Source: Neopestalotiopsis rosae (taxonomy: Eukaryota; Ascomycota; Sordariomycetes; Amphisphaeriales; Sporocadaceae). Taken from it: a stretch of DNA of 64,000 bases. The stretch is taken from NCBI GenBank assembly GCA_023078685.1, contig JALGAS010000003.1:6138001-6202000 (forward strand). Direction: 5' to 3'. Under the pieces are notes generated by a model. It was not told where the DNA came from. It saw nothing but the letters and a program-made list of their open reading frames with translations, and did not search any database. Below are positions 47,072-58,071 of this stretch, piece after piece. How positions within the stretch are numbered: position 1 is the first letter of the stretch; each line of letters starts with the position of its first letter. Position numbers and translations under genes: made by a program.

Positions 47072-47190
47072 ACATACGACCATACCCACTAGAATACACG
47101 GCATCCCGTCCGCTCTGCCCTAGTTAAGCTGGTGAGGGCCGGATCAGTACTCAGGTCGGTGACGACTGGGGAATCCCCGGTGTTGTATGT
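47072..47190 (+). rRNA. 5S ribosomal RNA, copy 1
   Basis: The 119-nt sequence begins ACATACGACCATA and ends GGTGTTGTATGT, the hallmarks of ascomycete 5S rRNA. The ends pair to form helix I. The conserved CATCCCGTCCGCTCTGCCC loop and the GGTCGGTGACGA internal-promoter region are intact. Helix II/III pairs CCC-ACTAG with CTGGT-GA-GGG, including the conserved bulge. It is a dispersed Pol III gene that carries its own internal control region, with TATATT at -29. The downstream T-run is delayed (TTTCTGG, then long T-rich tracts beyond 47205), so the termination point is less clear than for copy 2. Confidence 0.95.
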
Positions 47191-47893
47191 TTCTGGATAA
47201 ATCTTTTAACATTTCTTTTTCTTTTTTCCCTACTTTTTTTGGAGGACGACTTGGATTCTGGTGTATTCAATATAGTTCGGGTCAATTGTGCTGCGGCAAA
47301 TACCTTTCTCGGTGCCGTTGGATGCCTCCATCGGTCCCAAAATCTCTATGCTAATAGAGTAGACCTGGGAAGCTGGCCGAGGATTACTTCAGGTGAGAAC
47401 AAAGGAGAGCTTTAGAGTCTGAAAGCTCTCGGGGGGCATTGTGCCAAGACTGGACCATACTCATTTCTACTCACATCTGTTCCGATGCATGTATCTGGCC
47501 GGTCTCCTCCTAATGTTGCACTATTCTAGTGTCACGCAGGCGAATGTTATCATGAAAGGTAAATTTTGCGTTTTCTTGACCATGGACGGAGATATCTAGG
47601 AGCACTCTCGAGCACGAGCGAGGCCTACATTTGTAGGAGCCGAGATGTTCGAATTTGTTGTTTTGTAAAATAGACAGAAACATATGGGATATCAGCCGCA
47701 GATCCATCAATACATGGTTGTGTCGGCCAAACCCGAATCCCAACTTGTGATCCGGACTTGGCAGCATGCTGACGAGCTACTTTACTTGCTTACCTACTTA
47801 CAGAGGTATAAGTAAGCATTCCCCTCGTCGGACTCTACGTCTTCGCACTGCACACAGTCTCACGACACCTCCCACTTTGGACGCCTATCAAAA
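47191..47893. other. 5S downstream / regulator upstream region
   Basis: This 703-bp stretch begins with T-rich tracts (about 47205-47240) that may terminate Pol III transcription and ends with the promoter of the Zn2Cys6 gene. No protein gene is supported. Confidence 0.45.
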
Positions 47894-49444
47894 ATGGCGG
47901 GAACCCCGTCCAGTCTCGGCTGCGATGCATGCAGAAAACAAAAGAAAAGGGTAAACGGCTCAACATCGGTGCAGAAATTGACCTTCAATATAGAGTCTAA
48001 TCAGAGCGACATAGTGCGACGACGACAAGCCCAGGTGCAAAAGGTGCACACGGCTCAATATCGAATGCGCCGGCCGCGGTATCAGACGGTGGCAGTTCAA
48101 ATCTTTTCAGGGTCAGAACCAGCAGATCCAAGCCCAATCCCCACCGAAAGTAATTCCGGCCAACGACACGACGAGAGTGGCATCTTCGCTTGTCCACATC
48201 CTTGGTATCGAGGACGTTAGGTATGACATTCGCTGCTTTGGTGGCAAACTCATGCCGGATCTTGTGCCTCAGATCGGCTCTGATGCAACGCTGGACGTCT
48301 GTACATCAGCCATGGTGGCCATATACAACGTCCGCCAGTACAATCACTCCAAAGTGGATGCTCTGACCAAGTACGGTGATGCTTTACGATGTACCAGAAA
48401 AGCCCTACAAGACCCTGCACAGCCAGTATATACCAAGATGCAAATAGCCTCCGTTGTCTTTGTCTGCGGGGTGAGAGACAAGTCCATCTCGCAACGAGTT
48501 GCAGGGGAGCTGACAGAATCTCCAGAGCTGGTTTGACAAGAGGCAGGCGGAGCCACACCGATTGGTGATTTCTCATTTGTTTAGAGATGCCGTCCTGCGA
48601 GGCAAACTGGACGAAGTTCATCCACAACATGTCCACGGCCTCTGTCAGATGGCGGTAAGGCAGCAAAACACGACTTGAGTCCCCAGTGACCTTGCGCTGA
48701 CGTAGTTGACCATAGGTCTACGCAAGCTTGTTGAACCCGCAATTTCGTCTAGGCCAATGGTTCTGGGACGCCTGCGGAACCATCAGCAGCCCTCGCCCCG
48801 TGAGATACCACCAAGGTTCTTTTCTTTGCCTCGATGCTGCGACCTTGGCCGAGATAGCCCACTACCTCGGCGACCCGGTGAAGTACCTCCCGCGTCTGCA
48901 GTGGGCATATGAGCTTGTACAGTCCGAGAAACCACAAATCCGCACACTCGTCGACTCGTCCGCAGTGAGTCTTGTGGGAGGGCACCAGACCGTGCTGGCT
49001 GGCAGGGTCAACCATGCCTATCGGTTTGCATACGCGATAATGCTTGCCCTGGCATCCATTTTAAACCATATCATTCGAAAAGTCGCGCTGAATACGAGCC
49101 TCGCTCCGGAGTCACACGAAATTGTCGACGAGTCCATCTGGCTAGCGCAGCGGTGCGCTGTGTACCGACCTCTAGGGGCTGGCTTTGTACCTGAGTACCT
49201 CAAGATGGTCTGGGCCTCAATTGACGATTACTACCGCAGGATAGAAATAGAGGCCATACTAATTGATTATCAGCATGATGTTGAGAGGGCTGCATATCTG
49301 GAAGAGGCGCTTGTAACTAAAAGGCGCCTTCGACAGGCAGTTCAAGTCACTTCCACCAACCCAAGTCAAAGACTCACCGACGACGGATATACGGAGGATA
49401 TTGCACATCATCAATTGGAAGAGCCCGCTTGTGTTATATTGTAA
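47894..49444 (+). CDS. Zn2Cys6 transcription factor
   Basis: Exons 47894..47950, 48015..48470, 48517..48654 and 48716..49444 give 459 aa. The zinc cluster has cysteines 10, 13, 20, 27, 30 and 37 (CDACRKQKKRCDDDKPRC and onward), split by an intron right before the third cysteine. A short basic/polar linker leads to a C-terminal regulatory region beginning LVHILGIEDVRYDIRCFGG, with SWFDKRQAEPHRLV, LLNPQFRLGQWFWDACG and VNHAYRFAYAIMLALASIL blocks like those in fungal Zn-cluster proteins. It is nuclear and DNA-binding. All introns are 46-64 bp, and the joins restore frame. Flanked by a 5S gene and a wall-protein gene, it has no evident local targets. The C-terminal residues could include another intron. 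Confidence 0.87.
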
Positions 49445-50204
49445 AAGTTGGATTCCGCAGAAGGGCAAAGAGAGATGGAGAAAGCTGCGGTTCCGTATAT
49501 CAGCCTCTGGATTTCAGCAGCTTCTGAGTGGCCCAACAGGAATAAAATTCAACCTGCTATTGGATCATCTAGACACGCCTGACGTGGCGATTAACGACTC
49601 AGAACCCGCCGATCCAGGCTACACAGTACCATAACTTTATCAACGAAACATTCAATAAGTAACCCGTGCTGCTAGCTTAGTTGGCATGATCACTCAGCGG
49701 CTAAGCTGTTGTAGCATTATGGTGAGACAGGAGTGCACTTAAAACAGGTGGGCGTGCGGATAAAGTAGTTCATCGAAGATTCACGGCGCATAGCCAAGAA
49801 ATCAAAAGGTCCTCTCCCTACTTCTCAAACGGCCAGGGCGATTGAATGGAGCCTCAAGACAGAGCTCTAGTATTGCGTTAAGTTTGCGTGTCGGGCTGTA
49901 CGACTCTATTTTCCAAAGGTTTCCAGCCCAGTGCTCTTGCTCTTTGAATGCGAATATATTCCAGCTGAAATTTAAGCGCTAAACCTTTTACTTCAAGGTC
50001 TTAAATAATCAAAAGTTAGGTGCTTTCTTTTACAATAATGAAACTTGAAAAGAAAACATGATAATTATTATATATACATTTATTGATAAATTAATTTTAC
50101 GATTATACACTCTTTATGATTCTATAGAAACAAACAAGTGTTTGTGTGTCAAGCTGTATACGACACTGCATCACCATTTCCCATATTTGCTCGTTTGTTT
50201 GTTA
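49445..50204. other. AT-rich convergent intergenic region
   Basis: These 760 bp lie between two 3' ends. The segment about 49970-50120 is markedly AT-rich, with TATATATA and TTAATTTT stretches. I see no terminal repeats or transposase remnants there. Confidence 0.45.
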
Positions 50205-50957
50205 CTAGTTTGATGAACACTGGCTTGCAGAAAGATCATTGACGCACACGGGACTACCGGGATTGTAAAATTGGTAGATATCGTACGCACACCTGCTGAT
50301 GCCGGAGACTGTACAATCGGCGTCGGTGGAGCAGGTACCCTGATATATGGTGTTGAAGCATACCGGGCTGCCGTCAACATCAACATAGCACAGGCAGTCC
50401 CCACAGTCGTTCTCTTGAGCTGAAGTACATGAGGTAGTCACAGGTGCTGCTGCGGTGGTGGTGGTCGAGGCAGTCGACAAAGGGGTGCTTGTTGTTTCGG
50501 TGGCAGATTCAGTAGTCGTGACCGGGGTCGTTGTAGGAGTGGTCTCCGTGGTGGATTTAGTGGTGGCATCCGGAGTGGTTTCGGTAGAAGGTGCGGGAGT
50601 GACTTCGGTGGTGATGGTCACTAAAGTTGTCTCCGGCATGGATGATGAGGTGGTCTCCGATGAGGTGGTCTCAGATGAGGTAGACGACGTGGACGAGACG
50701 GTATGCAATGACGTGGACGAGGTAGATGAGGTGGATGTTGAGATGGATGATGAGGCGGATGAGGTGGTCTGCGAGATCATCGACAGAGTGGTGTCTATTG
50801 GCGTCAGGATTGTAGTAGGCATATAAGACGAGGAAAGCGTCAACGAAAGACCAGTCGTTGTCTTGTTAGCTGATGACGGCTTAGAGCCACACTTCTTGTG
50901 TATTGATGCGGCGACAGAGCTGATCAGGGCGCAGGCCAGAAACGCGTGAGACCTCAT
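50205..50957 (-). CDS. Secreted Ser/Thr-rich protein with C-terminal cysteine module
   Basis: A single exon of 250 aa. The ATG at 50957 (MRSHAFLACALISSVAAS) begins a signal peptide; the frame upstream starts only with TTG. Residues of about 35-175 are an extended Ser/Thr tract with short repeats (SSTSS, TSSETTSSET, ETTPTTTPVTTT), expected to be heavily O-mannosylated as a stalk. The C-terminal 70 residues form a compact cysteine module (CTSAQENDCGDCLCYVDVD, CSTDADC, CAYDIYQFYNPGSPVC). No hydrophobic C-terminal GPI tail is present, so it is probably secreted or wall-bound by another route. I do not recognise the cysteine module as a named domain; a role in adhesion or surface display is inferred. 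Confidence 0.75.
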   Translation of the reverse strand: MRSHAFLACALISSVAASIHKKCGSKPSSANKTTTGLSLTLSSSYMPTTILTPIDTTLSMISQTTSSASSSISTSTSSTSSTSLHTVSSTSSTSSETTSSETTSSSMPETTLVTITTEVTPAPSTETTPDATTKSTTETTPTTTPVTTTESATETTSTPLSTASTTTTAAAPVTTSCTSAQENDCGDCLCYVDVDGSPVCFNTIYQGTCSTDADCTVSGISRCAYDIYQFYNPGSPVCVNDLSASQCSSN

Positions 50958-51981
50958 CGTATGCAAGTAGACTGAGGGTATACAGATGAGAGTTGAAGCA
51001 GGACGACAGAAGCAAAGCTACAGGCTTTCGATTGAAGAATTATGCCAGCTAGGTTAAGACACGAGGAGAAGACTGTGAACAAGACGACGATCAGAATATA
51101 TAGGCGCACGAATGACTTGAGCCGTGTCATGGCTCGAGTCTCTTCCGTGAATGGCCTTTTTTCCAGCTCACTTCCACGATGGTGTTAGACTACTTACTTT
51201 CGTTCAGCTGGCGTGCAGCTCAATTTCGTACAGGGCGACTATCACTAGTCGAGGTCCACATGCCAGGCCTTACTATGTATGAAGTTCAATCGCCGCTAAG
51301 CTTGACCAGCCCCGAATTTCCAGTTGCGATATTTCGTCAATTCCAATGGGGTCAAAGAGGATTATCTTTGAACTGCGTGGCAGTTTCTCGTTGACGGCGC
51401 TGCAAAATACTAGCACGGGCCGTAGGCGTTGTCCAGAATTCCATAACCACCAGCAACAAGCAACGGGTCAAACTCACTGCAGATTGCTGAAATCATGGGG
51501 GTTAGGCGACTAGATCCCCCGGACCCAGCTAACTAGATGAGGTAAACTGAGATAAAGTGCGGAAATCCCCTGCGTTAGGGTGGTCCAGCCCCCTTGGTAC
51601 TGCCTAGGTACCTAGCTAATAGAAGTTGTGTAAGAGCGTTCGATACATACCAAAAATGATCCATGCTAGCATTAGGTAAACCTGGGTCCCGATTCGTTGA
51701 AAAGGCGTGTGAATTGAAGCCAACGTCGATATTCTCGCAAGATCACGAGTGCCTTCAACCTCGAACGTGGCCATTTGAGCTATTGAGCCTCTGCAACGCT
51801 TTGCTGGGGCAGTATAGAACATGTTGAGCAGTTTGAAGTATTGATTGACCACAGACCCAGCTGTGAGAATCCGGGCCCGTGCTACTAGATTGATCCCCTT
51901 GCCAGAACATAGTCACCTGAAGGATACATGCCCTCTCATCAACACCGCGCATTCTACACAATTCACCATGCAGAAAGACTA
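50958..51981. other. Intergenic region with a CTAGGTACCTAG palindrome
   Basis: This 1.0-kb gap holds the promoter of the Ser/Thr-rich gene and the 3' side of the cutinase-family gene. It contains a perfect 12-bp palindrome at 51604-51615. Open frames here lack motifs. Confidence 0.45.
51604..51615. repeat. 12-bp perfect palindrome CTAGGTACCTAG
   Basis: The sequence is its own reverse complement and sits in a spacer rich in CCTAG/GTACC words. Such motifs recur in Sordariomycete intergenic DNA. No function can be assigned. Confidence 0.5.
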
Positions 51982-52971
51982 CTAAATCATAGCAGATGCC
52001 AGAAAAGTCGCAGACATCACCCCGATTGCTGATGGCAGACCCCCGCTAGCGGCACTGATCTGCACTGGGGTTGAACGGGAGCTGTTGCTCGAGACCCGTG
52101 ATCCCACGCTCTTGATGTACTGCTCCCGGACGTACTCGGCGATCTCGGTGCCGTAATTGATGACATATGTCAAATGCGCAGCAGGATCCAGGTATCCGAC
52201 GGCACAGAAAGGGTCTCCAGCATCGCAGTAAGACCGGAGACGATCACCCAGGGCCTCGCATGCACTTATGTCTGCACGCCAGTAGATTCCCTGGCCGGTT
52301 GAGTTACCGTAATTGTAGAGGGCACCATCGCGGTGAGACGGGTCGCCGAAGAGTACAGCAGCAACGACTACCTTCCAATTAGTTGCAAGGAAAACAATAA
52401 AGTGAGCCGCTGTTACTCACCATTCTGGGTGACATTCGTAGGAAGGGGTGAGGAGTATTCAATGAGACTGGCCTTTGCCTCCTCAGAAAAAGTGTCCCCT
52501 CCATCAAATCCGGCGTACAGTGCCCAGACCGGTGCCATTCCACAAAGGCTGTTGGATACTACTTGCGCGCCCTGTGGAACTCGTCAGTGTATGGTGAAAG
52601 GTCTCTAGATGTGAACATGTTCATACCTGTGAATATCCAAACAAGGCAATCTTTGATTCGGGGCATGCCTCGAAGTAGTCTGTAACAACCTTCCTCACGA
52701 GCTGGGTTCCGTTGCCAACCGATTCAAAGTAGTTGGGGTTGTTCATGGAAGCAGGATACTTGATGGCTTCGTAATCGGACCCAGGGATCTGCTCAGCAAT
52801 AACTTTGACCAGCTTTCCTGTCTCCCCAAGCCATTCAGGCTCGTCGGTGCCACGGGCGACAAACATCTTCAATCCTTTGGCGCACTGCACAGTCGAGTTG
52901 CCGCCTGAAACACCGGCTACGGCGAGAACTGGAGCCAATGCGAGGCCGATGAAGCTGTACATGATATGCAT
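51982..52971 (-). CDS. Cutinase-family esterase, possible GPI anchor
   Basis: Exons 52971..52627, 52571..52421 and 52367..51982 give 293 aa. A signal peptide (MHIMYSFIGLALAPVLAVAG) is followed by a cutinase/acetylxylan-esterase domain. The nucleophile elbow GYSQG places Ser114, completed at the first splice join; Asp217 (GDPFC) and His230 (PAAH) complete the triad. Cysteines at C202, C213 and C220 plus early ones suggest the usual disulfides. It would hydrolyse cutin or acetylated xylan esters outside the cell. Unlike typical cutinases, the chain continues past the domain into a Ser-rich stretch and a hydrophobic end (PSAIGVMSATFLASAMI), which resembles a GPI-attachment signal. Substrate class is uncertain within the family. 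Confidence 0.92.
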
Positions 52972-53802
52972 AATTGCGGCTCAGTCTGGTTCTGAGAGGT
53001 TTCAAAAGCAAATGATAGCAAAAGTAATGTTGGAACAAAGAGAATCTTATAGAAATTGATGTAGATGGAAAATGAATTGCAATCCATCAAGTCTGGAGGT
53101 TCAAGATCTTATAGTACGTTTTCACGATGCGGACTGTCAAACCGCGCCCGAGGTTGAATCCCACGAGCGCACGATTTGGCCGAATTTGGAAAGGTGATAT
53201 CTGCTCAAGCCAAGCTTCCTCATTCCAGCATGACCTGCGCATTCCGAAAAGATCGCGTAAGCCAGCTGGATCAAGTATTTATGCTGCGCTTGTACAATCT
53301 GCGCTATACGGTAGCGCTGGTTTGTCCTCGCAGTATAGTGTCAACGGCCTGCCATATGGATCGACCGTGGCTCTTAGATTAGTATGCGTGGAGGCATGTT
53401 CTGAGAGGCTCGTACGAGCCTTCGTTGTGCTGATGTCAGTCTCACCCTTGCATGTCGGGAAGGTGGTCATAAGACATTGACGGTTTCTCGGCGGCCTTTG
53501 CGCAGCCAAGTCTTCAAAAATCGGCCAGCAGCCAATGCGCATGAGAGCGTGTTATGGCATCCTTGGCAAGGCTGAACTCAGCTAAGACAAGACTCGAAGT
53601 AGACCGAATCGAGCAAAACGGTGCGCTGCTTACAGGGAAATGTACCTAAGCTTTGTGGAGAGAATCAAAGCACGCGCATCCTTGAATGGTTCTGTACCGT
53701 GCATTCGATACTTGGGACAAGGATTAAATAAAGTAGTAGCAGGTAATGAAAGAAAAGAAGAAGAGACAGCGACCCAATAGACAAAAAGGCACATAAACAA
53801 AA
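52972..53802. other. Cutinase upstream and 5S downstream region
   Basis: No protein gene is supported in this 831-bp gap. The minus-strand cutinase promoter is on the left and the T-run after 5S copy 2 is at the right edge. Confidence 0.45.
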
Positions 53803-53921
53803 ACATACAACACCGGGGATTCCCCAGCCGTCACCGATCTGAGTACTAATCCAGCGGTTACTAGTTTATCTAGGGCAGAGCGGACGGGATGCCGAGTTCT
53901 CTAGTACCTATGGTCGTATGT
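53803..53921 (-). rRNA. 5S ribosomal RNA, copy 2
   Basis: The minus-strand sequence begins ACATACGACCATA and ends GGTGTTGTATGT, 119 nt like copy 1, from which it differs at about 20 positions. Core loops (CATCCCGTCCGCTCTGCCC, GATCGGTGACGG) are kept. The helix II/III arm reads GGT-ACTAG paired with CTAGT-A-ACC, compensating changes relative to copy 1. TGTATT lies at -29 (53950..53945). A clean TTTTTG follows the 3' end, a good Pol III terminator. It is a dispersed gene in the opposite orientation to copy 1, 6.7 kb away. Both copies look functional. Confidence 0.95.
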
Positions 53922-54133
53922 GAAGGCATAGTCCTTTATTACAGAATACATACGTAGATACGTGTTTGTGCTGAGGTGGGTGCCGAGTGGCGATATCTAT
54001 CAGGCTAGGCTTTTCGGCTCCCTGAGGCTCAGGACATAGTCTTAGATTACGGTATTTGCAAGATTCATTAATATACAGCAAGCATTCATTCTACACCAGG
54101 CAGAGTTGTATTAAATCGCCCCGTTATCTACAA

Positions 54134-54982
54134 TCACAACTGTTCAGGCTCAGTTGGAGGCGTGTCAACGTCCACTGTCTTGAAGGACGCGTTCGAGCTG
54201 CCAGAGCTCGACTCGTCACTGTCATCCTCAATCACATCACTTGATGCGCTTGTGCCACTATCTACAATGGTTCCATTTGTGCTGCCCTCGTCGCCCTCAT
54301 CATCCGAGTTGTCGAGCGAATCTGCAATGGCAAATACGTCCTCGAGGGAACTCGCGCTGGATGGAGGAGACGTATGCTGGCGCTGAGAAGTCAAGTCGCG
54401 AGCTTTCACCTGCGTCGCCGTCTCGATGATTACCTCCTCATCCTCATCAAAAGTAGCAATGGAGTCTCGAATGCCATCTGTTGTCTCGGCATTGTCCTCA
54501 ACGCCACTAGTCATGAAGTGTCGACCGACGTGGTCCAGATTAGTAGTGCTCGACGAGGTAGAGGAGGCGTCATCCAGGGCGCCCTCATTGCGGACGGGAA
54601 ATGCATCCACGGAGGGACTGAAATACGCGTTAGGCCGGCGTCGAGACTTGACGCGGCTGAGAGCGTCTGACAGGGCGATGGCTTCGTCCACCTGGGCCCG
54701 GAAATTCTCGGTTGTGATCGGCTCGCGGGTCTTGGAGCGAAAGGAAGTCTCGCGGCTGGGAGGGAGAGCTACGAGTGAAGCTCCATCGTCTGCTGTCATG
54801 GGTTTTGAGGAAAACCCGGCTTGATCAAGAACAGGGACAAAGGCAGCAGGCTGCGGACCGGGCTCGGTCATGATAGGTCGATTGGAGCGACTATATAGTT
54901 CCATTGGAGAATCACGGTTACCCGAATCCTTGCCCGTGGGCGTTGGGCAACACCACAGAAACCAGCAGCATACGTTCAACAT
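54134..54982 (-). CDS. Acidic low-complexity protein with N-terminal Cys cluster
   Basis: A single frame of 282 aa. I start at ATG 54982 because the upstream part of the frame begins with TTG. The first residues, MLNVCCWFLWCCPTPTGKD, hold two Cys pairs in a hydrophobic setting, a likely S-acylation (palmitoylation) anchor. The rest is polar and disordered: basic around TSFRSKTREPITTENF and SRVKSRRRPNAYFSPS, with a possible short helix AQVDEAIALSDALSRV. Then come long Asp/Glu/Ser tracts (EDVFAIADSLDNSDDEGDEG; DVIEDDSDESSSGSSN). I recognise no domain. It could be a membrane-peripheral scaffold, but this is inference. Coding potential is supported by length and composition, not homology. Confidence 0.6.
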   Translation of the reverse strand: MLNVCCWFLWCCPTPTGKDSGNRDSPMELYSRSNRPIMTEPGPQPAAFVPVLDQAGFSSKPMTADDGASLVALPPSRETSFRSKTREPITTENFRAQVDEAIALSDALSRVKSRRRPNAYFSPSVDAFPVRNEGALDDASSTSSSTTNLDHVGRHFMTSGVEDNAETTDGIRDSIATFDEDEEVIIETATQVKARDLTSQRQHTSPPSSASSLEDVFAIADSLDNSDDEGDEGSTNGTIVDSGTSASSDVIEDDSDESSSGSSNASFKTVDVDTPPTEPEQL

Positions 54983-57133
54983 TTTGGCAGATAACGAAGT
55001 ACCAAAAGCCAAGGGTTGGGATTCTGTTGGATCTCGAAGAAATAAATCAAATGAACGTGCAACTTACCCGTAAGTTGCAATCGTGAAGACGAAGAATACC
55101 TGGATAAGAAGATCCTGCTATTCTCAAGACATTTTCGCGAGTCGATATATAGTAGGAAGCGTCCTTGTTCCTCCGATCCTTGTTGTAGCATTAGTTCTCG
55201 CAACAATAGATCTTGTTGGCTTTGTGTCAAGACTGTGATGGACAAGATACTGCACAAAGTTCTCTGGATGAGGTATGATGACAAAGGATTAAAATCACGT
55301 AGGTAAAGTCATCTTGTTCAGCAAGAAGTCTTGCTTTCACAGAGAAAAATTCAGCATGAGTCTAGAGAAATACGGAAGATTAGGATTCTCGTGTGTTGTT
55401 CTCAAGATACGATGGAGCGACTTTCAAACCCGGAGGGTAGGTCTTTCAATTTATCAACTACGATCATTCGATCACTTGGCTACTGATGGCGATGGGATAT
55501 TTTCTACATTCATATACCGTCTAGACGAATCTGCCACTTGCTTGGTCGAGCAAAGTGCAATTGTGTTGGTGTTCGTCATTGCTTTATGTTGCTGTAGCAA
55601 GAGACCGTTGCCCTCAAATCCGCAGTCAGACAATTCCTCTAATCGTTTGTATGCGCCCAACGACTGAGTAGAAGTAGAAATGGACGAGGCACGTAGTTTG
55701 GAGTCGCTTTACGGTTTAATAGGTCTACATTATTTCACATGTGCATAATTACATTTTATGGAATCTTTTCATAAGGTCTTGGGCTGCCTAGGCACGTAGG
55801 TCAAATGATCATGGCTCAAAGTCTCATTGCACAAATCCAGTGGATTATTCGAAACTTTCATCTTCCTATTGCTTATGTATGCACCACGATGCTTCGCCAT
55901 GAGTACCAGATCCAAGTTTTTCCGATGTTTCACGCATTTCTTGGGGGCTATGCTGAGTAAAAAGCTCGTATGTCGTGAGCGCTGCGGTGACCGCGGATGG
56001 GAAAAATAAGGTTAGAGTATAAGGTTCGGCACAGCTTCGTCGTCATGCGGCCAAAGGGGGCAAGTGGTGGTGGCGTTCAGGTCCCGTCTTCAGAAAAGCT
56101 TGGCATCCCTTGCCCGTGCTGCCAGGCTCACGATGTATTATACGGCTATTTACTTCCCATTTCCTTGACTCCCTGGATACTGGGTCACGAGACCCTCCGC
56201 CCAAGGACTGAAACAAGGTCTCTCGTTCATTTGCCGGCACTATATTGTTTGTGCGTTGGCGAAACGTCGCCTATTTGCTCGATTCTCGCAGAGAGATGAG
56301 CACTTGACGCGGGTGCCAGGGTGAGCGCGTCGCTCGATTTAGGAGTTGTTCGAGATATCTGCCTGCTTTGTGCACGCTACGCATACGTGCAAGATAAATT
56401 GCACGTCGACCAATTTTTGACCCGCACTCGTGACAGTTGTTCAAATCGCACCAGACTATTCATAATTACATAGGACTCAGTCATAACGAGAAAGACGGTC
56501 ATGGTATCAGGTTATTTCAGATTCTCCATTCGTTCATCTTCATGTGGTAGAGTAGGCTCTTGGAGGCCTAGACGAGTCTGCCCACGCAGCAGTAAGGAGA
56601 AGCTATAGCCACGTTATCAGCGGCACCATCCCGACATCTGCCTAAAGCAAGCTCAGATAGTCTCCATCGGTATGCTCGGGTATAGGGGCCGAGACGGTTC
56701 AGAGGGATGACTGACTTCAATGGCTTGGTATCTCTCGTGCTTTGAAGCCCCTTTGGCACTTTCCAGTCAGCTCCCTAGTCAGACCAAAGTGCTTGCCGCG
56801 CCAAGAATACACATCTGAGATCTGGAGATCGGTATGAACCTTTAAAACTGTCTTGGAAGGAGATGTACCGTGGGTCACTCTGCTCATGCCTTCAACGATA
56901 TAGATAAATAATAGCTCGTAATAATGCCCCTCGCTCGTGGCCGCCTTCCTGTTCATGTCTTTCTGTCGAGTAGTAACATTCTTTACATTCACTTTTGTCG
57001 TTATTTTAGTCACTCTTTCTCTGGTGTAAGTGCCATAAAAGGAATATATTGCCTATCTATTCTTTGTATTCTTTCTTCATTCTTGCGTGTTGATCAGCGT
57101 TCTGCGGTCATCCCAAGCCGTTTGAAGTCGAGG
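54983..57133. other. 2.2-kb gene-poor divergent region
   Basis: Between the acidic-protein gene (minus) and the GH16 gene (plus) I find only short frames with no motifs. A TGCCTAGGCA palindrome occurs near 55786-55795. Long leaders for both flanking genes may lie here. Confidence 0.4.
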
Positions 57134-58071
57134 ATGGGTATTTTCGGAAATATTGTCACTGTAGTGGCTCTGCTATCCTCCGCCGAAGCCGTCGTACCTG
57201 CGATCCCCGGATTCAAGTTAACATGGAGTGACGACTTTACTGGCCGCAGGTGGCTACCTCCGAGGAGGAGCGAATGGATCACCGACGTTGGGACAAGCTA
57301 CCCCGGGGGCCCTGCTGCTTGGGGGACGGGAGAAACCCAGGTCTACACCAGCAGCGTTGCCAACGTGCGGCAGACCGGCCGCGGGGCTCTCGAGATCGTC
57401 GCGCTCAAGCAGGGGACCCGGTGGACTTCGGGGCGCATCGAGACGGTACGCAAGGACTTCATGGCCCGGCCCGGCGGTGCGATGCGTATCCAGGCCCGCA
57501 TGGCTTTGCCGCTCGTGAGCCAGCCCGCCGGCTACTGGCCGGCATTTTGGACGCTGGGTGCTGCCTACCGGGGCAACTATACCAACTGGCCGTCTATTGG
57601 TGAATTTGACATCCTTGAGAGCGTTAATGGTCTCAACAAGGCTTTGTGAGTCGATACTTGTTATCCATAGCATCATCGCTTTTGCTGATAATATTTCCCA
57701 GTGGTGGAATGCACTGCGACGTAAATCCAGGCGGCTTCTGCAACGAACCCAACGGTCTCGGTGGCAACATGGCCTGCGCCGGCACAGCATGTCAAGGCCA
57801 CTTCCACATCTACACGCTCGAGGTGGACCGCACAGGCTCTGTCGAGGCCGCGCGGTGGTTCCTGGACGGCAACCTCTATTGGCAGGTAACCTCGTCACAG
57901 ATGTCGGCAGCTGCCTGGGCAAACGTTGCACACCAGCCCGTCTTTATTCTGCTCAACATGGCCATGGGTGGTGGATTCCCCGACGGCGCGTTTGGTTCGG
58001 CCACACCTCTTCCTTCAACCACTTCTGGTGGCGTGTTCACCATCGACTATGTCGCTGTCTATAACAAATGA
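57134..58071 (+). CDS. Secreted GH16 beta-glucanase
   Basis: Exons 57134..57645 and 57702..58071, with a 56-bp GTGAGT..CAG intron, give 293 aa. The frame is open upstream of 57134, but this ATG starts the signal peptide (MGIFGNIVTVVALLSSAEA). The GH16 retaining motif ExDxxE is IGEFDILES with E157, D159 and E162. GYWPAFWTLG before it and NGLNKAFGGMHC after it are family blocks; NMAMGGGFPDG and IDYVAVYNK end the jelly roll. It likely cleaves beta-1,3 or mixed beta-1,3/1,4-glucans of plant or fungal walls. There is no GPI or binding module. Specificity within GH16 cannot be read safely from sequence. Confidence 0.94.

Noticed and set aside
49970..50120. AT-rich patch that might be a RIP-mutated transposon remnant
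   Set aside because: Only about 150 bp, with no terminal repeats, no transposase-like frames and no abrupt border.
50640..50770. Short GATGAGGTGGTC-type repeats read as a minisatellite
   Set aside because: These are explained by the Ser/Thr-coding repeats of the secreted protein on the minus strand and are imperfect.
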